The notes beneath the pieces are model-generated. The model did no database searches and was not told the DNA's origin. It saw only the letters and a program-made list of their open reading frames with translations. DNA of 19,872 nt from Eubacterium sp. (GTDB lineage Bacteria; Bacillota_A; Clostridia; Peptostreptococcales; Anaerovoracaceae). Of this stretch, positions 7,571 to 15,306 are shown one piece after another; the stretch's first letter is position 1; each line of letters begins with the position of its first letter. The DNA is taken from NCBI GenBank assembly GCA_021769545.1, contig JAETSS010000002.1:1-19872 (forward strand), written 5' to 3'. The position numbers and the translations under genes were made by a program.

Positions 7571-8227
7571 ATGAGACAGGATAAAAAGCAAAAGGACAAA
7601 ACCGCAGTCACTCTGGTCCTGTGTTTTTGTCTGATAGCCCTCGTTTCCGTTTTCGTCGTGAAGGCCAATATCGATAAAGTAAAAGACAATATACAGAGCA
7701 GCAAAACGACTGATGTCGTAAAGGAAAAAGCCGTCGACGAAAAAGCGGAAACCGACATAGTGGACAGCAGAGACAATCCCGATTCCGGCGAAAACAGTTC
7801 CGGAGACACTGCCAAATCAGACTTTATTGTTCCCTTAAACGGGGAAATTATAATGGATTATTCCATGGATATGCCTATATACTGGAAGACCCTGGATCAA
7901 TACATGACACACAGCGGTATCGATATCGCCGCTCCGTCAGGTTCGTCGGTCAAGGCCTGCGCTGCGGGGACCGTTACCAGGATAGAAGAGGATGACAGAC
8001 TGGGGATCGTAGTCGAGATAAATCACGGAAACAACGTTATATCCGTTTACGGCAATCTCGCCAAAAAGAATCTGATAGAGCTGGGAGAAATCGTTTCTCA
8101 GGGTACCGTCATCGGTGAAGTGGGTCAGACTTCCCTGTTCGAATTCGAGGAAGAGGATCACATCCACTTCGAAATGAAGAAAAACGGAGAGCCGACGGAT
8201 CCGCGAAATTATATCGAGGGGCTGTAG
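7571..8227 (+). CDS. Membrane-anchored M23 (LytM-type) protein, SpoIIQ-like
   Basis: 218 residues. One N-terminal transmembrane segment (about 12-30) follows a basic start, then comes a charged, low-complexity linker (about 35-84) and an M23/LytM domain (about 85-216) placed outside the membrane. The zinc motifs HxxxD (His114, Asp118, HSGID) and HxH (His197, His199, HIHFE) are intact. The catalytic-histidine position usually seen as Y-x-H-L reads YGNL (160-163), so the enzyme may bind zinc yet be weak or inactive. Size, single TM and degenerate M23 domain match SpoIIQ, the forespore half of the engulfment channel, but an ordinary M23 protein remains possible. The ATG at 7571 has AGGAGG 10 bases upstream; the longer open frame to 7274 overlaps the opposite gene. 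It is the only complete plus-strand gene here. Confidence 0.85.
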   Translation: MRQDKKQKDKTAVTLVLCFCLIALVSVFVVKANIDKVKDNIQSSKTTDVVKEKAVDEKAETDIVDSRDNPDSGENSSGDTAKSDFIVPLNGEIIMDYSMDMPIYWKTLDQYMTHSGIDIAAPSGSSVKACAAGTVTRIEEDDRLGIVVEINHGNNVISVYGNLAKKNLIELGEIVSQGTVIGEVGQTSLFEFEEEDHIHFEMKKNGEPTDPRNYIEGL

Positions 8228-8244
8228 GCTGATTTTCAGACAGC

Positions 8245-8312
8245 AAAATCCCGGGAATATGATGTTATGAAATCGGACAGTAACACACATCCCCGGGGTT
8301 TTGTTATTTTTT
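8245..8312. terminator. Bidirectional terminator between the converging M23 and aldehyde dehydrogenase genes
   Basis: AAAATCCCGGG (8245-8255) pairs with CCCGGGGTTTT (8292-8302), with one wobble. The A-rich and T-rich flanks give a U-run on both strands; on the plus strand GTTATTTTTT follows. The 36-base loop is long. It sits 17 bases after the M23 stop and about 30 bases after the aldehyde dehydrogenase stop. Confidence 0.75.
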
Positions 8313-8343
8313 CACGATGTCAGACCAGCGGTTTCTTCAACGC

Positions 8344-9798
8344 CTAAAAGCAGTTTTTAAAATCCACCGTCACCGTCTTCAGGAAGGTAGTCTCTTCAAT
8401 AGTATACCTTCCTCCGATCCTGCCATAGCCCGTCTCGGTTCCCGGGCATCCGCCGAATGGCTGATGAGGCTCCCAGAATCCGCATGATTCGTTGATGCAG
8501 ATATTCCCCGCCACCAGTCTGCTCTGGTACCAGAAGGCTCTCTTCATGCTGCTGGTATATACGGACATTTGAAGTCCGAACTTCGTACCGTTGGCCATAG
8601 CCAGCGCTTCCTCATCGGTCTCAAACTCGATTATAGGAATGACAGGTCCGAAGGTCTCATCATCATGCAGAAGCATTCCGGGCCTTACATCATCTATTAC
8701 GGTAGGCTCAAAATACTTATCTGTAGGGAAACCCTTGGCTCTCTTGCCGCCACAGAGTATCTTGGCTCCCTTGGAAACCCCTTCTGCGATATGGGCCTCG
8801 ACCTTCCGTATTACAGGCTCGTTGTTCATAGGTCCCATGGTCGTCTTAGGGTCCATAGGATCGCCCAGCACCTGTGCTTCCACAGTCTTCATGAGCTCTT
8901 CTATGAATTTTTTCTTTACGCTCTTGTGGACCAGAACTCTCTGAGTGGAGCAGCATACCTGCCCCGCGTTCATCCATGCACCGTAGGCTGCGCCTTCTGC
9001 CGCCGCCTTTATATCGGCATCCTCACATACTATCTCAGGACCCGTGCCGCCCATCTCCAGAAGCAGCGACTTCAATCCCGAGATCTCCTGGATCCTCTTG
9101 CCGGTAACGTTCTCTCCCGTAAAGGCCACAGCATTTACCAGCGGGCTTTTGCAGAGCTGCTCTCCCACAACAGGGCCCGGACCCATCACCAGATTGAATA
9201 CGCCTTTAGGGCAGCCTGCTCTTTCGATGACCTCTGCAAAATGTACTGCGGATATCGGCGTATAGGATGCAGGCTTCATGACCATGGTGTTTCCTGCCAC
9301 GAGAACAGGCGCGATGTGCTCTGCTGGCATTACAAGTGGAAAGTTCCAGGGGTCTATGGCAGCGTATACGCCGTTAGGCTCTCTCTTGGTAAAGATCTTT
9401 CTGTCAGGGTCCTTGGAATACAGTATCTCTCCGTTGAGACGTATCATATCCTCCCTTGCATTCCTTAAGTTTTCAGCGGATTCTATCACTTCTCCGTATG
9501 ACTCTGTGGCAAAAGGCTTTCCCTGCTCCATGGTCATATCCTTTGCGATCCTGTCAGCTTCCTTTTCCAGCTCGTCGGCTATCCTGCAAACCAGATCGCC
9601 TCGCTCCACATCGGACCAGAATTTAAATTGGGTCTTCTCGCGGTGTGCCGCTGCAATGGCCCTGTCAACATCCTCAGGTGTTGCCTTGGGAACTGTCCCA
9701 AGGAGTTCTCCCGTAACGGGACTTATAACATCGATTGTTTCTCCGGAGCTGCTGTCACACCATTCTCCGTCAATATACATTTGATACTTCTCTGCCAT
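8344..9798 (-). CDS. NAD(P)-dependent aldehyde dehydrogenase
   Basis: 484 residues, normal for the ALDH superfamily. Family residues are all visible: the oxyanion Asn152 in PWNFP, Lys175 in MKPASYTP for cofactor binding, FTGENVTGKRI in the Rossmann turn, general base Glu248 in LLLEMGGTGP, and nucleophile Cys282 in GQVCCSTQRV. It resembles lactaldehyde/succinate-semialdehyde-type enzymes; the aldehyde is not determined. Start ATG at 9798 has AAAGGAG 5 bases upstream. It is the last gene of the sigma-54 operon, 50 bp after the transporter, and most likely oxidises an aldehyde produced from the imported compound. It ends at the shared terminator. Confidence 0.92.
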   Translation of the reverse strand: MAEKYQMYIDGEWCDSSSGETIDVISPVTGELLGTVPKATPEDVDRAIAAAHREKTQFKFWSDVERGDLVCRIADELEKEADRIAKDMTMEQGKPFATESYGEVIESAENLRNAREDMIRLNGEILYSKDPDRKIFTKREPNGVYAAIDPWNFPLVMPAEHIAPVLVAGNTMVMKPASYTPISAVHFAEVIERAGCPKGVFNLVMGPGPVVGEQLCKSPLVNAVAFTGENVTGKRIQEISGLKSLLLEMGGTGPEIVCEDADIKAAAEGAAYGAWMNAGQVCCSTQRVLVHKSVKKKFIEELMKTVEAQVLGDPMDPKTTMGPMNNEPVIRKVEAHIAEGVSKGAKILCGGKRAKGFPTDKYFEPTVIDDVRPGMLLHDDETFGPVIPIIEFETDEEALAMANGTKFGLQMSVYTSSMKRAFWYQSRLVAGNICINESCGFWEPHQPFGGCPGTETGYGRIGGRYTIEETTFLKTVTVDFKNCF

Positions 9799-9848
9799 TT
9801 TTTCTCCTTTCGATCAACGATAAACTTTATATAAACTATAATTGTCAA

Positions 9849-11246
9849 CTACATCAGATGCTTGAATTCCTCTACTGAATAATCTTCTCCGTTCATCTTC
9901 TTTTCCTTTTCCACAACTATCTTTCTGTAAAGATCCTCCCTTATAGGATAAAGGAATTTCAGAATGATCACGGACAGTACCAGCAGCACCGCAGGCATAT
10001 ACGTAAGCAGGCTGTCGATCCTGCCAAGCACCTCTGCATTCATTTCCGATGCGCCGTCATAGCCTATTATGGTCAGTGCCACACCCAGCAGAGATGCCGA
10101 TATGGCAGCTCCCAGCTTATAGCCCAGTGTAGCAAAGCTTATTACGGAACCCTCCACCTGTTCTTCGGTCTTGAGACACGCAACATCGATCACCTGATAC
10201 AGCAGGCCGTATGTAAAGGCTGTGGCCAGCGCGAAGGTCCCGCCTGTAACGAGTCCGTGGAATATCATTATTCCGGCGTTGTTGATGCCGATAACTCCGC
10301 AGGCTATGAACAGTACGGCTCCCACCATCATCACGATCTGTAGCGATTTATACGAGCCGAATCTTTTGTTCATCGGCGTTACGAGTATCACGAATATCGC
10401 TCCCGAGAATGTATAGCACGCCGTTATGATGGACTGCAGTCCCGCGTCGAGACCCAGCTTGCTGTCCGCCACGTACATGATGGATGCGAACATGAGTGTC
10501 AGGTCTATGGTGCAAAGTATATATACGATCACTACAGGGATATACCCTTTCAGCTTGATGATCTTGGCATACGTCTTAAGGATATTCTCCTTCGGTCTGA
10601 TCACATGCTCCTGCGGCGTCTCCATGCCCTTGGTAACGGCATACGTCACGAGGAAACCCGCGCCTCCTATAACTCCCAGGACTCCCATGGTTATGGACCA
10701 TGCTATCATTTCATCGGCACCCAGGGATATGACCAGAGACAAGGCTACAGGGACTACGGCTACCGCCAGATTTCCCACGTTGCCTATGAAGCCCATGGCG
10801 GCTCTTATCCTCATTCTGTCTTCGTCGTTCTTGGTTATCTCAGGCAGCAACCCGTAGAACGGAACCTGCTCTGTAGTGAAGCAGAGCCAGAATGCCAGGC
10901 AAACGACTCCGTAATAGATATTGAGTGCATTGCCTTCAAGTCCCGGTCTGATGAAGCACAATACGAAGCATATACAGAATGGAATAAATGCCTTTAACAT
11001 CATAGGGCGTCTTCTGCCCTTAGGATTCTTACTTGTATCATTCACATATCCCACTACGGGATCCGTGAAGGCATCCCATATCATGGCGATGGACATGATG
11101 CCTCCCGCTACTGCAGCCGAAAGATGCACGTAGTCCGTCAGATAATACATGAAGTATGTATAGAACAGATAGTAAACGAAGTACTCTCCGAGAGTTCCCA
11201 CAGAGAACCCCCAGACCTTCGCAGTCGATAAACGTTCTTGTTTCAC
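9849..11246 (-). CDS. GPH-family (MelB-like) cation symporter, MFS fold
   Basis: 465 residues with about 12 hydrophobic segments. The GPH (glycoside-pentoside-hexuronide:cation symporter) signature appears after the second transmembrane helix: WDAFTDPVVGYVNDTSKNPK, then GRRRP (about 59-83), including the acidic residues that bind Na+ or H+ in MelB. The family mostly imports sugars and derivatives, but the companion saccharopine-dehydrogenase-like and aldehyde dehydrogenase genes suggest a nitrogen- or carboxyl-containing substrate, so the ligand is open. I chose the GTG at 11246, which has GAGGTG six bases upstream; an in-frame GTG nine bases earlier overlaps that site. It is the middle gene of the operon, 34 bp after the oxidoreductase gene. 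Confidence 0.88.
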   Translation of the reverse strand: MKQERLSTAKVWGFSVGTLGEYFVYYLFYTYFMYYLTDYVHLSAAVAGGIMSIAMIWDAFTDPVVGYVNDTSKNPKGRRRPMMLKAFIPFCICFVLCFIRPGLEGNALNIYYGVVCLAFWLCFTTEQVPFYGLLPEITKNDEDRMRIRAAMGFIGNVGNLAVAVVPVALSLVISLGADEMIAWSITMGVLGVIGGAGFLVTYAVTKGMETPQEHVIRPKENILKTYAKIIKLKGYIPVVIVYILCTIDLTLMFASIMYVADSKLGLDAGLQSIITACYTFSGAIFVILVTPMNKRFGSYKSLQIVMMVGAVLFIACGVIGINNAGIMIFHGLVTGGTFALATAFTYGLLYQVIDVACLKTEEQVEGSVISFATLGYKLGAAISASLLGVALTIIGYDGASEMNAEVLGRIDSLLTYMPAVLLVLSVIILKFLYPIREDLYRKIVVEKEKKMNGEDYSVEEFKHLM

Positions 11247-11280
11247 GAGATCCACCTCTTTTCATTTAACAGGTTACAAT

Positions 11281-12504
11281 TCAATACACGGATTCTTTCC
11301 ATTTGTACGGATATCCTGTGGCCATCATCCTGCCTATGAAATCCTCAGGATCCAGTTCATCCGCAAAAATGATACCCTTTGGCAGCTCCGTATCTCCCAG
11401 CATCAGCGTTCCGACAGCCAGCGGCAACGCTACGTATACGAGGGCCGTTCCATACAGCTTTTTAAGTTCCGGTCCCGGCGCATTCATCTTAGGGCAGTTG
11501 GCCTTATATGTGACTCTTTCCCCGTTCTTCCTGCCGGTCACCTCCACGATAAGCTCGATAAAAGCTCTCTTGTCCGCTTCGGCCAGCTGTGCCTCCGTCG
11601 CTCCGAAAATATTGTTCTGAGGCAGCGGTACCATAGATGCGATCACATCGATAGGAGCCACCTGGACGTCGCCAACCTTGATCTTCTCCTGTGAGCAAAG
11701 CCCCGATGCGTAGAAGATGGCAGGCTGATACATAAGATAATATTTAAAGTCCAGATTTTTCACACCTTTGAACGTGGCAGGCATGCTGTATATCTCTTCA
11801 TGAGAATGATGTGTTACCGGAAGGGTCCCCACAGGTTCCGGGAAATCACACATTTCCATTCCTCCAAACGGAGGATATTCAACATATTCACCATCTTCAA
11901 GGGCATATGTAGGCGTGGCGCAGTCCACGAGAGCCTGCTTTGGCGACCACCCCGGATCCCACGGACGCAGCACCCAATCATATGGCGCCTCCCCCGGAAC
12001 TATATTGGCCTTGCCTATCCTCATCTTTATGCTTTCTACCTCGTCCAGCTTGTTGGCGAACCTCCTTGCCAGTATATTGGTCCACCCGGGAGCAAAGCCG
12101 CATCCAAACAGCGCAGTCAGACCTGCATCCCTGAACTCCCTGCACAAGGTCAGCTCTTCTATCTTTCTGCCTTCAAGGAATTCTCCCCAATAGGGGTCAT
12201 CAAAGGCCGTATTGATATAATGGGCATTGGCCTTTAGCGCTCCCTTCATCACATATGTAGCCATCCACGGCATCACCATATCTATCACTACATCGACACC
12301 TTCCGCAGCCTTTGCCACATCATCCGGATCGGTGGCATTCACCGCTCCCGTTTTTACCTTCATACTGTCGATGTGATCAGCTACCTTTTTAGCAGTCTCC
12401 TCCTTGAGATCCACAAGCCTGATCTCCTCGACAGCTTCCTGTCTTGCCAGAATCGATGCGCACGCACCTCCTTGTCCTCCGGCACCAACGATTAATACCT
12501 TCAT
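11281..12504 (-). CDS. Saccharopine dehydrogenase-family NAD(P)-binding oxidoreductase
   Basis: 407 residues. The N-terminal Rossmann domain starts at residue 1, with GAGGQGG at 7-13 and an Asp (VDLK) at the end of the second strand that favours NAD. The C-terminal part (about 125-390) has the saccharopine dehydrogenase C-terminal pattern, with FGCGFAPGWTNILAR and GTLPVTHHSHEE. Family members form or split a secondary amine between an amino acid and a keto acid or aldehyde. With the aldehyde dehydrogenase in the same operon, breakdown of an imported amino-acid adduct with oxidation of the released aldehyde is a reasonable but unproven reading. Start ATG at 12504 has AAGGAGG well placed. It is first in the operon, about 57 bases after the predicted sigma-54 start site. 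Confidence 0.85.
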   Translation of the reverse strand: MKVLIVGAGGQGGACASILARQEAVEEIRLVDLKEETAKKVADHIDSMKVKTGAVNATDPDDVAKAAEGVDVVIDMVMPWMATYVMKGALKANAHYINTAFDDPYWGEFLEGRKIEELTLCREFRDAGLTALFGCGFAPGWTNILARRFANKLDEVESIKMRIGKANIVPGEAPYDWVLRPWDPGWSPKQALVDCATPTYALEDGEYVEYPPFGGMEMCDFPEPVGTLPVTHHSHEEIYSMPATFKGVKNLDFKYYLMYQPAIFYASGLCSQEKIKVGDVQVAPIDVIASMVPLPQNNIFGATEAQLAEADKRAFIELIVEVTGRKNGERVTYKANCPKMNAPGPELKKLYGTALVYVALPLAVGTLMLGDTELPKGIIFADELDPEDFIGRMMATGYPYKWKESVY

Positions 12505-12572
12505 ACTTCAAGCCTCCTTATTATCAAATTAGGATCCTTGTTTTTATCGCGATATTTGATATAAACATATAT

Positions 12573-12588
12573 AGCAAAAGATGTGCCA
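12573..12588 (-). promoter_or_regulatory. Sigma-54 (-24/-12) promoter
   Basis: On the minus strand TGGCAC (12588-12583), five bases, then TTGCT (12577-12573). This matches the sigma-54 consensus TGGCAC-N5-TTGCW exactly and is preceded by another T (TTGGCAC). It faces the oxidoreductase-symporter-aldehyde dehydrogenase operon, and a sigma-54 activator gene lies immediately upstream. Confidence 0.92.
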
Positions 12589-12642
12589 ATACCGGTCCAC
12601 TTATTACTCAGCGTTGAAATTCCAATGCTGACACCGCTTCCA

Positions 12643-12658
12643 TTTGCCGCATGGCAAA
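12643..12658. promoter_or_regulatory. Candidate activator-binding site (UAS)
   Basis: TTTGCC-GCAT-GGCAAA is a perfect 6-bp inverted repeat with a 4-base centre. Its centre lies about 90 bases upstream of the predicted sigma-54 start site, where dimeric activators normally bind. Which protein binds it is inferred from the neighbouring activator gene. Confidence 0.6.
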
Positions 12659-12672
12659 AAACTCAAAGCAAA

Positions 12673-12714
12673 AATCGACAGAATCATTTCATTTTTAAAA
12701 CAATTCTGTCGATT
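12673..12714 (-). terminator. 12-bp inverted repeat, probable terminator of the activator gene
   Basis: AATCGACAGAAT (12673-12684) is the exact complement of ATTCTGTCGATT (12703-12714) across an 18-base loop. On the minus strand the stem runs into a five-T run followed by GCTTT, which suits termination of the activator gene ending at 12768. It also lies about 130 bases upstream of the sigma-54 start site, so it could serve as a second activator site. Confidence 0.6.
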
Positions 12715-12767
12715 ATCGTAAATTTATCTGATTTATGCCGTTTTTCATTTTGATTTTGAAACAAACG

Positions 12768-14200
12768 CTACTCATCTGTTTCATTTTTACAATTTTTTTC
12801 AAGATGATACTTCTTCACGCGTCTGGACAGCGTCGATTTGTTCATTCTCAAGGCCCTCGCTACATCACTCGCTCTCTTGCTTTCGGAGAACGTCGATTCA
12901 AGTATATATCTTTCATACTCATCCATGAGCTGCTCCATGCTCTTTCTTTCAGGATTGAAGCCTCCTGTAACGCCCCCCCCCCCCGCTCATTTTCCGACAC
13001 CGGGAAGCCTATTGCTCGCTGCACCTGAAACTTCGTTATGGCATTTCCGTCAAAGCTTATCATTATGCGTTCTATGATATTTTCCAGCTCGCGTATATTC
13101 CCCGGCCAGTCAAACTGCTGCAGCAATGCGATAGCATCCTCCGTTATATACTTTTCCAGCTTGTAGCCGGCATTGAACTGCTTTATAAAATGCAGCGCAA
13201 GGGCTTTGATATCCTTTTTTCTCCCCTTCAACGGCAGCAGCTCTATCGCCATTATATTCAGCCGATAATACAGGTCTCTCCTGAATGTCCCCCGGTCAAC
13301 GGCTTCTTTCAGATCCTTGTTGGTGGCCGCGATAAGTCTTATGTCTACGGATATAGGCTCTCTTCCGCCTACTCTCGTGATCTCCCTCTCCTGGATCACC
13401 CGAAGCAGCTTCGGCTGCAGATGGATCGGCAGGTCGCCTACCTCATCAAGAAACAATGTCCCTCCGTTTGCCATTTCCACAAGTCCTATCTTCCCTGTCT
13501 TTTCCGCTCCCGTAAAAGCTCCCGCTTCGTATCCGAACAGCTCGGACTCCATCAGATTTTCCGGTATCGTCGTGCAGTTTATCTTTATAAAAGGCTTTCC
13601 CACTCGCACGCTGTTTTGATAAATGAAATTGGCAAACACTTCCTTTCCGGTTCCGGACTCCCCCGTAAGCAATACCGTGACATCCCTTCCGGCTATACGC
13701 CCGGCCATCTCCGCAAGGCGTTTGGACTCTTCATCCTCGGCGATCATATTCCCCCACATTATAACGTTCTGTCTTCTCAGGTATTCAGCCTCTTTTTTTA
13801 CTTTGTCGCCGTCCTCCCTCTTATCCAGAAGCTCTTTGAGGGCAAGAGTCTCCGTAATATTTCTTTCTGTGCAGATGACGATATCTATCTTTCCCTTACG
13901 CATGAGCGGTATGCCCGTAACATATACCTTGTCCCCATCTCCCAGCTCCTGTATGAGTTCCTCCTGCATCCCGCTTTTCAGCACCCTCAGCGAGACCGAG
14001 TTTTCTATGAACCCCATCTGCTCCAGCTCCTGCATATTCCTGCCTAATACCTCTTCCCTCGTCAGTCCCCCTGTCCTGCAGGATTCATCGTTCAAAAATA
14101 ACGTATCTCCTTTGCCGTCTGTGATATACACCCCCACCTTGAGACAGTTCAATATATCAAGCAGCTCATTATAATGTTCGTTTATAAATCTCTTATACAT
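12768..14200 (-). CDS. PAS/AAA+ sigma-54-dependent activator, frame broken at a poly-G tract
   Basis: Domains: PAS sensor (about 10-120), AAA+ sigma-54 interaction domain (about 155-385) and a Fis-type helix-turn-helix. AAA+ motifs are intact: Walker A GESGTGKE (180-187), GAFTGA (227-232, contacts sigma-54), Walker B GGTLFLDE (246-253) and PGNIRELEN near 367. After residue 406 the frame enters 12 consecutive G. As sequenced, translation leaves the tract in the wrong frame and ends at 12860, giving about 446 residues with no DNA-binding domain. One added G (or two fewer) joins it to a frame encoding KRASDVARALRMNKSTLSRR, a typical Fis-type HTH, ending at 12768 (about 477 residues). The ATG at 14200 has GGAG 6 bases upstream; the frame begins at a TTG at 14221. 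Likely target: the adjacent sigma-54 operon. Confidence 0.88.
12973..12984 (-). repeat. Homopolymer of 12 G (coding strand) in the activator gene
   Basis: Twelve uninterrupted C on the plus strand sit between the AAA+ and HTH coding segments. No comparable G/C run was noticed elsewhere in the window. Lengths of 10 or 13 keep the HTH in frame, while 12 does not. This is the classical form of a slipped-strand contingency tract, though a sequencing length error is possible. Confidence 0.95.
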
Positions 14201-14249
14201 ATTGCTCTCCATCCTCATCAACTGTTTATGTTACCGCCTATTTTGGGTA

Positions 14250-14279
14250 ATTATAGCACCTTTAAGTTATATACGTCAA
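14250..14279 (-). promoter_or_regulatory. Sigma-A promoter of the activator gene
   Basis: TTGACG (14279-14274), an 18-base spacer and a perfect TATAAT (14255-14250) on the minus strand. The leader to the ATG at 14200 is about 43 bases. Confidence 0.85.
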
Positions 14280-14324
14280 AATAATTCTCAGGCTACACTG
14301 CCGATCCGGTATTCTGCCCCGGGC

Positions 14325-14583
14325 ATTCCAAAGGATCTTACTGTAAAGGCGCACCGTTTTGGAATGCAGGCGCTTATGGACTAGTCTCACACCGGACATT
14401 CCAAAGATCGCGGCTCATACATGGCCGCCTTTTGGAAAAAGTAGCACATAGGCGAGGTTTTCCCGGTTTAATTCCAAAACCGGCTTGGTCTGAGACCAAT
14501 GCTTTTGGAATACGGCCGTTTACACAGCCTGATTTAAGTGAAATTCCAAAAGGCAGATGGCCCGTAGCAGGATTCTTTGTAAT
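14325..14583 (+). repeat. Array B: four 41-bp paired-nonamer units at a 73-bp period
   Basis: Left nonamers ATTCCAAAR start at 14325, 14398, 14471 and 14543; right nonamers end at 14365, 14438, 14511 and 14583. All units are 41 bp and the gaps are 32, 32 and 31 bp. The last right arm is degenerate (TTTGTAAT). Two units carry inner inverted repeats centred on the same dyad: GCGGC/GCCGC at 14410-14428 and TTGGTCTGAGACCAA at 14485-14499. It fills the space between the trmB terminator and the activator promoter. It contains no convincing ORF and I recognise no known element. Confidence 0.92.
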
Positions 14584-14601
14584 TCGACTGAGATTAGGGC
14601 T

Positions 14602-14629
14602 AAAAAAAACGACCCCTTAAGGTCGTTTT
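14602..14629 (-). terminator. Rho-independent terminator of the aroD-ecf-trmB operon
   Basis: On the minus strand AAAACGACC pairs with GGTCGTTTT (9 bp) around a 6-base loop, and the U-run totals eight T. It begins 5 bases after the trmB stop codon. Confidence 0.93.
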
Positions 14630-14634
14630 CCGGT

Positions 14635-15297
14635 TTATTCCATCACTATCTTCACGTAATTTATATTCTTTCCTCTGCCGCTGAACTTGTCTTCGTATTC
14701 CGTGGTGGTAAGGCGTGCATCGTATGAGCTGTTATGAAGGTCCCTTGTCTGCTCCGTGATCCTGCATCCCGCGGCATCGATCTCTTCCAGCGTAAAATCG
14801 AAAAGATCGTCATTATCGGTCTTTATCTCGATAAAGCCGCCCTTCTTAAGAGCCCTGCCGTAATCTCGCAGCCTGTCTCTGTAGGTCAGACGGCGCTTTG
14901 CATGTCTCGCCTTGGGCCACGGGTCGCTGAAATTCAGATATATGCCCGAAAGACTGCCATCTTCGAACAAATCGCCCATGGAATGTACGAAGGTCAGCAT
15001 GAATCTCAGGTTGCAAAGGGCACTGCTTCCGTTTGCCGGCGCTTTCTCCTCGTCATATTCCCTGGCCTTTTCAAGGGCCCGGAGTATCACCGTTTCCTGT
15101 CCTTCCACAGCAATAAAATCGGCATCGGGATTTTCCACTGCCTTTTTCAATATGAACTGGCCCTTGCCACAGCCGATCTCAAGAAAAAGCTCCCGGTCGC
15201 CGTCAAAATACTTTTTATCTGCGCCGGGGTCCTCTATCAGATATCTGCTGCAGTCTTTCAGCCGTTTTTCAAGATCCTTAGCTTTTCTCTGTCTCAT
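14635..15297 (-). CDS. trmB: tRNA (guanine-N7)-methyltransferase
   Basis: 220 residues, the usual size of bacterial TrmB, which methylates G46 in the tRNA variable loop using S-adenosylmethionine. The SAM-binding motif is LEIGCGKGQF (39-48) and the family signature is SDPWPKARHAKRRL (124-137), with the catalytic-region Asp125. The C-terminal TxYE-like motif appears as TTTEYEDKF. Start ATG at 15297 has GAGGTGG closely upstream, overlapping the region after the ecfT stop, with a gap of only 9 bp. It is last in the operon behind aroD and the ECF genes, a grouping with no obvious functional link. Confidence 0.95.
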   Translation of the reverse strand: MRQRKAKDLEKRLKDCSRYLIEDPGADKKYFDGDRELFLEIGCGKGQFILKKAVENPDADFIAVEGQETVILRALEKAREYDEEKAPANGSSALCNLRFMLTFVHSMGDLFEDGSLSGIYLNFSDPWPKARHAKRRLTYRDRLRDYGRALKKGGFIEIKTDNDDLFDFTLEEIDAAGCRITEQTRDLHNSSYDARLTTTEYEDKFSGRGKNINYVKIVME

Positions 15298-15306
15298 AAA
15301 CCACCT

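Noticed and set aside
12860..14200. Treating the activator as a complete gene ending at 12860
   Set aside because: The tail after the poly-G tract has no family resemblance, while the adjacent frame encodes a clear Fis-type HTH ending at 12768.
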